Source: Mactromeris polynyma
Lineage: Eukaryota > Mollusca > Bivalvia > Venerida > Mactridae
Assembly (NCBI GenBank): GCA_032209605.1
Contig: JASFXZ010000020.1
Span: 1,867,501-1,931,500, forward strand
Length of the DNA stretch: 64,000 bases
Direction: 5' to 3'
Part shown: one piece after another, positions 1 to 10,100 of the stretch
How positions within the stretch are numbered: the first letter of the stretch is position 1
How the letters are laid out: each line of letters starts with the position of its first letter
Notes under the pieces: generated by a model
Seen by the model: the letters and a program-made list of their open reading frames with translations, nothing else
What the model was told of the DNA's origin: nothing
Databases searched by the model: none
Position numbers and translations under genes: made by a program

Positions 1-225
1 ATTTACCTCCCTTGTTTAGTTCCAACATTTACAATATTTACCTCCCTTGTTAAGTTCCAATATTTACAATATTTACCACCCTTGTTTAGTTCCAACATTT
101 ACAATATTTACCTCCCTTGTTTAGTTCCAACATTTACAATATTTACCTCCCTTGTTTATTGCCAACATTTACAATATTTACCTCCCTTGTTCTTACATTT
201 ACAATAGTTACCTCCCTTGTTATTA
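1..225. repeat. 35-bp tandem array made of a MITE terminal repeat
   Basis: About six contiguous units of roughly 35 bp carry the core TTTACCTCCCTTGTT followed by AGTTCCAACATTTACAA. The array starts before the window, and the later units are shortened. The unit equals the terminal inverted repeat of the MITE family seen intact at 29941-30276 and 51531-51850. The array therefore looks like local multiplication of one end of the element that continues to about 482. Confidence 0.85.
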
Positions 226-482
226 ATAGCCATATTGATGTAAACGATAATAAAATAATCAGATGTATAAAAACTTAATTATTCATTATGCTCATGTGGG
301 GAGATGGCTCAGAAAGTTGAAGAAAAAGTGGTCGTCACATGCAAATTATCTTGATATTTTCTCAATTATCACATACTTGGGAATTACTCCTATAAGTGCT
401 TATCAGTTTTGAATATCAAAATGGCGGGTAGTTAAGAACAAGGGAGGTAAATATTGTAGATGTGGGAATCTATTGCTCATTA
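226..482 (-). mobile_element. MITE copy (GTTCCCACATCTACAATA family), one end amplified
   Basis: The interior (AGATGGCTCAGAAAGTTGAA, then ATTACTCCTATAAGTGC) and the right end (AACAAGGGAGGTAAATATTG then TAGATGTGGGAA) match, inverted, the copies at 29941-30276 and 51531-51850. The left terminal repeat has become the tandem array at 1-225. No coding capacity is seen. Confidence 0.8.
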
Positions 483-699
483 AATATGAAAAACATTTGA
501 TAAAAGATTGAAATGGATGATTGGATGTTATGCACAGAAGGTCTAACATGAGTGATGTTTGATTGAATTTATTACACGAGTTTGCGGGGATATAGATGAG
601 CCCTTGGCGTGGTGAGTGTTATTCCTAAAAGTACTATTGGGGGGGCTTTTTATGACCCCAAACTGCGCGTGCATGATTTCAAACAACATTACAATCTCG

Positions 700-1328
700 T
701 TCATCTATAGCCGTTTGAAGATTGCATAGTTATACGTCGAAGTAACGCATTGTGCAAAGTTACGTCATATTAATGTCGTATTGTGTATAGGCCATATGAA
801 TATAGTTTTGCCTCAATGTGACGCAAACTTGATATCGTCAGGCATATATACGAAATATAATCTAGTATTTCCTCTAATGACGTCATATTCATCTTGTAAC
901 GCAGTATACATATATTATTGTCTCGAAGAGATGCCATATTTCTGTAAGTATGCCTCGATGTCAGGTGACGCCATATTTATCTAGTTTTATCTCAAAGCGA
1001 CGGCATATTATTTTCGTAATGACTTTCAATCTAGATATTCACCGAGATGACTCCCAGTATTTTGTAATGCGTGAAATTAAAGACATTTTATTATGTTATT
1101 CAGCGATGCGACGTCATATATAAATATACGGATGCTTACAGCTGACGTCTTATCAATATATTGAAGTTCGTTTGTGGCGTCATGTTAATCAGTGTGTTCG
1201 AAGTGACGTCACGTGTATCTAGGTTTGTCTCTAGTGACGTCACATGTATCTAGGTTTGTCTCTAGTGACGTCACATGTATCTAGGTTTGTCCCTAGCGAC
1301 GTCACATGTATCTAGGTTTGTCTCTAGG
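700..1328. repeat. Degenerate to homogeneous repeat field rich in TGACGTCA
   Basis: From about 700 to 1200 the words TGACGTCATATT, CTAGTTTTGTCTC and close variants recur at irregular spacing, as in an old decayed tandem array. At 1199-1328 the pattern becomes four near-identical 31-bp units (TGACGTCACATGTATCTAGG then TTTGTCTCTAG). The octamer TGACGTCA is the CREB/ATF consensus. I see no gene next to it, so a regulatory role is not claimed. Confidence 0.65.
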
Positions 1329-1361
1329 TGATGTTGTATTATTTTAGTTATGCAAAAGATG

Positions 1362-1799
1362 ACTCCACATCCAGTCGTAAGATGACGCCACATCCAGTCG
1401 TAAGATGACGCCACATCCAGTCGTAAGATGACCTCACATCCAGTCGTAAGATGACGCCACATCCAGTCGTAAGATGACGTCACATCCAGTCGTAAGATGA
1501 CGCCACATCCAGTCGTAAGATGACGCCACATCCAGTCGTAAGATGACGCCACGTCCAGTCGTAAGATGACGTCACGTCCAGTCGTAAGATGACGTCACAT
1601 CCAGTCGTAAGATGACGTCACATCCAGTCGTAAGATGACGCCACATCCAGTCGTAAGTTGACGTCACATCCAGTCGTAAGATGACGCCACATCCAGTCGT
1701 AAGATGACGCCACATCCAGTCGTAAGATGACGTCACATCCAGTCGTAAGATGACGCCACATCCAGTCGTAAGATGACGTCAGACCCAGTCGTAAGATTA
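1362..1799. repeat. 23-bp minisatellite (GATGACGCCACATCCAGTCG + TAA)
   Basis: About 19 contiguous copies of a 23-bp unit. The main variable site is GACGCCAC versus GACGTCAC, so a subset of units contains a full TGACGTCA octamer. The open frames on the minus strand here simply repeat a 23-residue period and are not coding. Confidence 0.95.
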
Positions 1800-2124
1800 C
1801 GCTGTAATAATGATTCATTTTATATTTTGGATATTGTTATTTGCCAGTTATTTGGCGTTCATTGTGTTCATGTTCCTCCAAGTCAGCGTCTTGTTTTGTC
1901 ATAAACTTGTCTTCTATGCTATTTACACGCATGCGTGGAAAGTTTTTCGCCGTTTTTCTATAGTACATCTGTGGCCGGTATGTTGACCTTCCTATGCTTT
2001 GGGGTCAAACAAACTACCGACAACTTCCCCACATGAATCAGAGGTAAATGACAAATTGATTTAGATGTACATGTATTACCTCTCTTCTAGCCCAAGGGTG
2101 GTCTTATTGTAAAGGTTTCAATAA
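1800..2124. other. Intergenic sequence with a SINE-associated module
   Basis: There is no exon. Positions about 1979-2050 carry a module (GACCTTCCTATGC, then CATGAATCAGAGG, then AAATGAC) that recurs at 13245-13320 and, inverted, at 47931-48000. It appears to be the non-tRNA part of a SINE-like element. Confidence 0.5.
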
Positions 2125-2575
2125 ACCTTACAGCCTGCTCGGTTAGCTATGTCGACTGTGCACTTCAAATCCGAAGGTCGTAGGTTGGAATCCCCGGAGG
2201 GGCATATGTTCTTATTGACAATTTGGAGAGAGTCTGGTTGTCGAGTATGGGAGAAAATTGGAAACTGGTCTTATGCAATTCATGTCTTATAATTACTGAT
2301 GTTACCTTAATTTTGCGGCGGTCTTTAAGTAAGTTTGTACTACATTGGTCGGTTTGTAAGTCGATATCACGGGTTTAATGCTCTTGTTAGCGGGAAGTCA
2401 AAGGTTTGAATCCCAGTAGGGTCCGTTCTGATTTGACCGGTTGATAAGCCGCCAGCTAGTTAAATAATGGTTACTGTGTGCCTACCTGCATGGTACCTGG
2501 CATTAAGGACTGGAATCGAGAAGTAAATGTGCTTAGAAAGTAGGTGTCTCATAAGTCAGAAATGACTGGCCCTTT
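2125..2575 (+). mobile_element. tRNA-derived SINE (possibly two heads)
   Basis: A tRNA-like head at about 2128-2195 has a box A-like CTCGGTTAGC and a box B-like GGTTGGAATCCC. A second box B-like GGTTTGAATCCC lies near 2410. The tail at 2467-2570 (GGTTACTGTGTGCCTACCTG, then GAAAGTAGGTGTCTCATAAG) matches a fragment at 43196-43312. The head cannot fold as a true tRNA because no acceptor stem pairs. Confidence 0.65.
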
Positions 2576-3056
2576 AAATAGGTGTGACACTATGATAAAT
2601 TAAACGCTTTACACTTTTACTCTATGGTGGTGGATATATTTCTCCCATTTTCTCGTGCCCTTGACGGTTTCTCTACAGTTTATTTGGCTTCTGCTGCGAG
2701 TAAGTCATCAAGCATAATTATATTCCACTGGTTTCAATAGTCCAGTGTTATACAGTGTATATCAAAGCGTTCATTGTGTGTATACATATCCTGTGTTTGC
2801 TGTCAAGTATGTTGCGGAGTTGTCCAGACGGGAATAGTTACCCTGTCCGTTTTATTTGTGTAATGGTAGGATAAGTGCGAGATGATGTGCACTGTTCAAA
2901 GGCAATACATGTATGCCTAGTTTGCCCACAGTTTATGTCTGTGCATTGTGACTGTTCTGCCGTTAAACACTGTGTTAATTTATGTCTATGTGTCATTCTG
3001 TTCGTACTTTGAGATAGTCGCAGGCTATGTGTAATATATGTTTTGCTCCACGTATA
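2576..3056. other. Intergenic, no recognisable feature
   Basis: AT-rich sequence without exon-like frames, arrays or inverted ends that I can recognise. The minus-strand frame over 2838-3074 shows no domain and no splice context. Confidence 0.5.
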
Positions 3057-3232
3057 CAGTCGGACCTCGTTCATTCGAATTCATCGCGTCCGAACTGTTA
3101 TTTCCAGTAATACATGGTTTCAAATAGCCCATTTCGTTTCGACGTGCTCAAGATACATCGGGACCTGATATTTATTTCGGATCATGCCAAGTATTCGGAC
3201 AGAAGGTTGTTGAATAAACGACGTCCGAATGT
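3057..3232 (+). mobile_element. pogo/Tigger-like MITE (CAGTCGGACCTCG family), copy 1
   Basis: Starts CAGTCGGACCTCGTTCATTC after TA and ends near AATAAACGACGTCCGAATG before TA. Length about 176 bp, with imperfect terminal inverted repeats. CAGT-plus-CCTCG termini and TA target duplication are typical of pogo/Tigger elements. Other copies are at 3250, 6044, 18679, 20150 (half), 39221, 51437 (interrupted) and 57200 (partial). Confidence 0.85.
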
Positions 3233-3249
3233 ATAATCAATTCCAAATA

Positions 3250-3416
3250 CAGTAGAACCTCGTTTAATCGACAACCTTCTATCCGAATACTTAGTGTCAT
3301 CCGAAATTTTAGCAGGTCCCGATATATCGTCTTAGGCACGTCGAATTAAAATTGGCTTTCGGAAACTATGAAATGTACTTTCGCACCCGCCGAATTCGAA
3401 TGAACGAGGTCCGACT
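3250..3416 (-). mobile_element. pogo/Tigger-like MITE, copy 2, abutting the 45-bp array
   Basis: Starts CAGTAGAACCTCGTTTAATC and ends GAACGAGGTCCGACTG. It is oriented opposite to the copy at 3057-3232, only 17 bp away. Its right terminus runs directly into the first unit of the 45-bp array. Confidence 0.85.
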
Positions 3417-5630
3417 GTGTTACTGTTCCATGGACGCAACATGTCGCTCGAGGATTTGACTGTGTTACTGTTCCATGGACGCAACATGTCGCTCGAGGAT
3501 TTGACTGTGTTACTGTTCCATGGACGCAACATGTCGCTCGAGGATTTGACTGTGTTACTGTTCCATGTACGCAACATGTCGCTCGAGGTTTTGACTGTGT
3601 TACTGTTCCATGGACGCAACATGTCGCTCGAGGCTTTGACTGTGTTACTGTTCCATGGACGCAACATGTCGCTCGAGGCTTTGACTGTGTTACTGTTCCA
3701 TGGACGCAACATGTCGCTCGAGGATTTGACTGTGTTACAGTTCCATGTACGCAACATGTCGCTCGAGGCTTTGACAGTGTTACTGTTCCATGGACGCTAC
3801 ATGTCGCTCGAGGATTTGACTGTGTTACTGTTCCATGGACGCAACATGTCGCTCGAGGATTTGACTGTGTTACAGTTCCATGGACGCAACATGTCGCTTG
3901 AGGATTTGACTGTGTTACTGTTCCAAGGACGCTACATGTCGCTCGAGGATTTGACTGTGTTACTGTTCCATGGACGCAACATGTCGCTCGAGGATTTGAC
4001 TGTGTTACAGTTCCATGTACGCAACATGTCGCTCGAGGATTTGACTGTGTTACTGTTCCATGGACGCAACATGTCGCTCGAGGATTTGACTGTGTTACTG
4101 TTCCATGGACGCAACATGTCGCTCGAGGATTTGACTGTGTTACTGTTCCATGGACGCAACATGTCGCTCGAGGATTTGACTGTGTTACTGTTCCATGGAC
4201 GCTACATGTCGCTCGAGGATTTGACTGTGTTACTGTTCCATGGACGCTACATGTCGCTCGAGGATTTGACTGTGTTACTGTTCCATGGACGCTACATGTC
4301 GCTCGAGGATTTGACTGTGTTACTGTTCCATGGACGCTACATGTCGCTCGAGGATTTGACTGTGTTACTGTTCCATGTACGCAACATGTCGCTCGAGGAT
4401 TTGACTGTGTTACAGTTCCATGGACGCAACATGTCGCTTGAGGATTTGACTGTTTTACTGTTCCAAGGACTCTACATGTCGCTCGAGGATTTGACTGTGT
4501 TACTGTTCCATGGACGCAACATGTCGCTCGAGGATTTGACTGTGTTACAGTTCCATGTACGCAACATGTCGCTCGAGGATTTGACTGTGTTACTGTTCCA
4601 TGGACGCAACATGTCGCTCGAGGATTTGACTGTGTTACTGTTCCATGGACGCAACATGTCGCTCGAGGATTTGACTGTGTTACTGTTCCATGGACGCAAC
4701 AAGTCGCTCGAGGATTTGACTGTGTTACTGTTCCATGGACGCTACATGTCGCTCGAGGATTTGACTGTGTTACTGTTCCATGGACGCTACATGTCGCTCG
4801 AGGATTTGACTGTGTTACTGTTCCATGGACGCTACATGTCGCTCGAGGATTTGACTGTGTTACTGTTCCATGGACGCTACATGTCGCTCGAGGATTTAAC
4901 TGTGTTACTGTTCCATGGACGCAACATGTCGCTCGAGGATTTGACTGTGTTACAGTTCCATGGACGCAACATGTCGCTTGAGGATTTGACTGTGTTACTG
5001 TTCCAAGGACGCTACATGTCGCTCGAGGATTTGACTGTGTTACTGTTCCATGGACGCAACATTTCGCTCGAGGATTTGACTGTGTTACAGTTCCATGTAC
5101 GCAACATGTCGCTCGAGGATTTGACTGTGTTACTGTTCCATGGACGCAACATGTCGCTCGAGGATTTGACTGTGTTACTGTTCCATGGACGCAACATGTC
5201 GCTCGAGGATTTGACTGTGTTACTGTTCCATGGACGCAACATGTCGCTCGAGGATTTGACTGTGTTACTGTTCCATGGACGCTACATGTCGCTCGAGGAT
5301 TTGACTGTGTTACTGTTCCATGGACGCTACATGTCGCTCGAGGATTTGACTGTGTTACTGTTCCATGGACGCTACATGTCGCTCGAGGATTTGACTGTGT
5401 TACTGTTCCATGGACGCTACATGTCGCTCGAGGATTTGACTGTGTTACTGTTCCATGTACGCAACATGTCGCTCGAGGCTTTGACTGTCTATGTTCCATG
5501 CACGCTACATGTCGCTCGAGGATTTGACTGTGTTACTGTTCCATGTACGCAACATGTCGCTCGGGGCTTTGACTGTGTTACTGTTCCATGCACGCAACAT
5601 GTCGCTCGAGGATTTGACTGTCTATGTTGA
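3417..5630. repeat. 45-bp minisatellite with 540-bp higher-order repeat
   Basis: About 49 copies of a 45-bp unit (TTACTGTTCCATGGACGCAA, then CATGTCGCTCGAGG, then ATTTGACTGTG). Variant monomers, such as the one with GCTTGAGG and TTCCAAGGAC, recur at 3893, 4433 and 4973. This is exactly 540 bp, or 12 monomers, apart, giving about three higher-order copies. Because 45 is a multiple of three and the unit lacks stops, frames above 700 codons stay open on both strands. They have no start context or flanking exons and are not taken as genes. Confidence 0.97.
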
Positions 5631-6043
5631 ATGGATTTATACCATTCCCTCAAACGTTTCACGTATTTTTTTTACTTCCTTTTGTATTTCTACTTATGAC
5701 ATATAGGTATATAACAGAGATATCATTTAATAAAACATTTATCGTTAAAATACAACATGTCATATGATATATGGACAATTAATTGTGACACAAATTCCAA
5801 AAAAAGAACATACAATAACGGTTTACTCATCCGATTAATAATAATTGTTTACGAAATTTATATCATTTAGACAAATTATTGTGGGATATGAACTTCACAG
5901 TTGTGTAATGTGATAAAATGTCTGATAACAAAATGCTGACACGACCAAAGGCTACCGATGATCGCTGAAAAGTTAGCTGTAGCAGCTGTTATACCAGTAA
6001 CAGCAATATTACAGCTACCTGTCAATAGCAATTGCAACTACTA
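5631..6043. other. AT-rich intergenic, nothing recognised
   Basis: No exon-like frame, tandem array or inverted-repeat element seen between the 45-bp array and the MITE at 6044. Confidence 0.5.
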
Positions 6044-6221
6044 CAGACGGATCTCGGTTATTCGACAACCTTCTATCCGAATACTTGGCATGATCCGAAA
6101 TAAATATCAGGTCCCGATGTATCTTCTTAGTCATGTCGAATTGAAATGCGCTATTCGAAACCATGTATTGTTCGAAATAAAAGTTCGGACTCGATGAATT
6201 CGAATGAACGAGGTCCGACTG
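6044..6221 (-). mobile_element. pogo/Tigger-like MITE, copy 3 (near complete)
   Basis: Bounded by TA at 6042-6043 and TA at 6222-6223. It begins CAGACGGATCTCGG and ends AACGAGGTCCGACTG. The interior has TTATTCGACAACCTTC, CAGGTCCCGATGTATC and AAACCATGTATTG, the best-preserved interior of the family in this window. It is too short to code for a transposase. Confidence 0.88.
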
Positions 6222-6376
6222 TAGCATTGCCAACGTCGCAAAGATTGCTAAACGACATTCTTTCTACAAATGTGCATAAATAATTTTACGAACCAACGTA
6301 ATCCTGTTGAGGCGATTTGATTCTCTGAACAAAACAAAAGTCGATGTCTTTTTCATGTAAACCACAAGGTTACATT

Positions 6377-6561
6377 CGCCGTGAATCCTATATTATAGTG
6401 CTGTTAGATTGACCGCCGTGAATCCTATATTATAGTGCTGTTAGATTGACCGCCGTGAATCCTATATTATAGTGCTGTTAGATTGACCGCCGTGAATCCT
6501 ATATTATAGCGCTGTTAGATTGACCGCCGTGAATCCTATATTATAGTGCTGTTAGATTGAC
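6377..6561. repeat. 37-bp tandem repeat, five copies
   Basis: Five contiguous units beginning CGCCGTGAATCCTATATTAT and ending GTTAGATTGAC, nearly identical (one T/C change in copy four). It lies just beyond the 3' end of the secreted-protein gene. Confidence 0.95.
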
Positions 6562-6872
6562 CGCGACCAGGTGCATTAACTTCCAGGACCGATCCATGCC
6601 AGTTTATGTAAGGAAATTCTCTCATGCGTAAAGATATAACTGCTGGTTGCATTACTTTTCTATCGAAACAGAGCCGTGGCTTTTTTTCCGACAAGCTTAC
6701 GGACAAACACGAACATTGCAATACACCTATTTCGAAATGTAATGGTCCAGGTAATATATTCATAAGTTCGAGGTCAATAAAACCGCGCTATACCCTTGCG
6801 GTATGGTCAATGATTAAGAAGAAAATAATAAATAACGGGAAAGTGTTATGAGATGGAGTCTATAAATCTAGT

Positions 6873-7195
6873 CTATCGGATATTTACGTTGGGTCCGACT
6901 CCCAGAAATCCTGAGACTATCGTGTAAGGACCCCTATCAGCTAGTGTAGGGTCTGTGATTCGGCGACCACTATCATCTACGTTTCTAGCAGGGGTTCGTC
7001 CACTCTTGTGTGACCAGAAACCATTGTTATCTAATCGATAAAAGTGGAAATCCTGCCCTGGCCAGATGACGAGGACGATCAAACACTGGTTCCCGGCATC
7101 TGGACCGGATAGAGGAGTTAGACCGTCTCTAATTACTGCTTCATAAACGTTTGTAGCTGTTTCCGGTCCAGCGAATTTTCTACCCGAGCCGCGAC
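6873..7195 (-). CDS. Secreted protein, terminal coding exon (exon 5)
   Basis: The acceptor AG is at 7197-7196. The exon begins GT, completing a Gly codon with the last G of exon 4, and ends in TAG at 6873-6875. It encodes residues 218-323 with DFHFYR, WSHK, TPA, DDSG and DRGPYT. This is the most constrained-looking part of the protein. Confidence 0.92.
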
Positions 7196-10100
7196 CTGTA
7201 ATATAATCAATATAAATTATAAGTCACCAGAATGATACACATTACATAGTGGTAAACGGTAGACAGTCATATTGTCTACCAATTGTTTTAGAATGCCTTC
7301 ATACAGATGTACTCTATAACATTGCACTGTATTTGTTCTTGAAAGTTTCCTGGAACTACAAAACACTCTGATACAGATATTGCCTATGCTATTGCTTGGT
7401 GCGTATGTCAGGACAGTACATACCGGTATCAGGACAGTACATACCGGTATCAGGACAGTACATACCGGTATCAGGACAGTACATACCGGTATCAGGACAG
7501 TACATACCGGTATAAGGACAGTACATACCGGTATCAGGACAGTACATACCGGTATCAGGACAGTACATACCGGTATCAGGACAGTACATACCGGTATCAG
7601 CACAGTACATACCGGTATGAGACCTGTATTTGTATGTCAGGACAGTACATACCGGTATCAGACCTGTATTTGTATGTCAGGACAGTACATACCGGTATCA
7701 GGACAGTACATACCGGTATCAGACCTGTATTTGTATGTCAGGACAGTATATACCGGTATCAGACCTGTATTTGTATGTCAGGACAGTACATACTGGTATC
7801 AGACCTGTATTTGTATGTCAGGACAGTACATACTGGTATCAGACCTGTATTTGTATGTCAGGACAGTACATACCGGTATCAGACCTGTATTTGTATGTCA
7901 GGACAGTACATACCGGTATCAGACCTGTATTTGTATGTCAGGACAGTACATACTGGTATCAGACCTGTATTTGTATGTCAGGACAGTACATACCGGTATC
8001 AGACCTGTATTTGTATGTCAGGACAGTACATACTGGTATCAGACCTGTATTTGTATGTCAGGACAGTACATACCGGTATCAGACCTGTATTTGTATGTCA
8101 GGACAGAACATACTGGTATCAGACCTGTATTTGTATGTCAGGACAGTACATACCGGTATCAGACCTGTATTTGTATGTCAGGACAGTACATACTGGTATC
8201 AGACCTGTATTTGTATGTCAGGACAGTACATACTGGTATCAGACCTGTATTTGTATGTCAGGACAGTACATACCGGTATCAGACCTGTATTTGTATGTCA
8301 GGACAGTACATACCGGTATCAGACCTGTATTTATATGTCAGGACAGTACATACCGGTATCAGACCTGTATTTATATGTCAGGACAGTACATACCGGTATC
8401 AGACCTGTATTTGTATGTCAGGACAGTACATACTGGTATCAGACATGTATTTGTGGTTTTGGAGAACATGAAAGCAAAGTGACAATACAGTGTTGTTGGG
8501 TACATCTGTATGACGGCATTTATCGAAGATTTTCTCATTTTTAAAATTAAGCATATTTATACAAAAATTGAGACAATCCAACTTCATATACTCCTGTTCC
8601 GAAGTTCTTGAATTCGAATCCCGTCCTGTGCGATTTTGAGCTGCAGTCCGAACAATCACTTACTAGAATATTGATCGAGGGTGATAAACACGTGGTCAAA
8701 ATTGATCCATAATCTACATTTGTACTGTATAAGGTTAAACTCGACAGCATAAATTGGACATAGTTCGACGATACGTTTAATAAAGTCACTGCACGGCTGT
8801 TCAGGGAACACATTGAAAGTACACAATTTGACTTTAAAAACATATATATCAAATACTAGTAAGATGGGAAACTGACATGTCCTGTTCAATCTGTCTTAAA
8901 ACCAATACCAGTCATGATATCATTTCAGGTGCACTAGAGTAACTCCCTTTGGGTTGCAGAAATTAAGGCTCTTGTTTTGAGACGTTATATTGGTAACAAA
9001 TTTCCATAACAAAAAAAATTCGATGTTGTTGTTAAAGACAGGGTGTAGCTCGAGAGAGGGCGCTGTGGAGAAGTTGTACTAAATAAAAGTCACTTTACTA
9101 CGATTGGCAGATTATACATTTGGCCCAGTGACTCAGTGGTTAACGCTGCTGACTACGAATCTGAAGGTCGTGGGTTCGATCCCTCGTCCAGTCGGGTAAA
9201 AACAGAAATGCTTTTAAGTGTTTCCCTCCTAACATAGAACTGGTATGTAACCTAGAAAGTACTGGTTAGAAATAGTAACTGTACTATGGGTCTCATTGGC
9301 AGTGTGCGGGAACCGTCTATGTGTTCACAAGTGTCTGTTTGACCTATACTGTTCTGTCGGCAGGTCAATTCCCCCCCCCCCCTTCGGCTTTAACAAAACT
9401 CCATTTATGGTGTGAGGGGATATACTGGGTCGACCGACATACCATAAAGTGCATTAGGAAAAATGTATGCGGCGAGTACCGACCTCATAAACACAGTAAT
9501 TTGCAGATTTACAGATTATACGAATCATTTTTTACTTACCAGGTTGAGCAAATGTGTCGGTACGGATGTTTGTAGCGTAGTTGTAACAATTGTTGGATCT
9601 CTGAACGCGTCTGTAGTTCCAGGCTCTGGGATTGAACCTGACCGAGCAAGTACGAGCCTGGCGTTTAACACGTCCGAATATTCTATGGGTTATCTGAATA
9701 TTGTCGTCTTCGTTGTTTGTGATGGTAATTTTTCTAGACAGCCGAGGTGCAACCTTCACAGCTGGTCGGACAGGCTTCTTTGAGTACTGAAATACCAAAC
9801 AAAAACATACTGATAAATAATTGTATTCATTCATAAATTCACATAGTTCACCAAACGCTACCATAGAATTGGAGGGTTAGCACTTCCGACTGTGTAAACC
9901 TAGAAATGTTCTCGACGACTATATTTCGCGTTTTTCCATTGGCAGACTATAAATGTTTTCGTTTCTAATGACGCCGCGAAAATCACTAATATCAAACAGC
10001 ACTTTTACGATTTTAATAACGCCATAGACTAGTACTATACTAGCAAAATAGCAATTGACTTTAACAATAGCTAGAAACTTTCGCGATTTCATTGTTTGAG

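Noticed and set aside
3346..5630. Open frames of 717 and 737 codons on opposite strands
   Set aside because: Both follow from a 45-bp stop-free repeat unit. There is no start context, splice partner or domain, and two large genes on both strands of one array is not credible.
9122..9190. tRNA gene
   Set aside because: Box A and box B are present, but the acceptor and other stems do not pair and a long unrelated body follows, as in a SINE. The same applies to 2128, 12425, 48020 and 49978.
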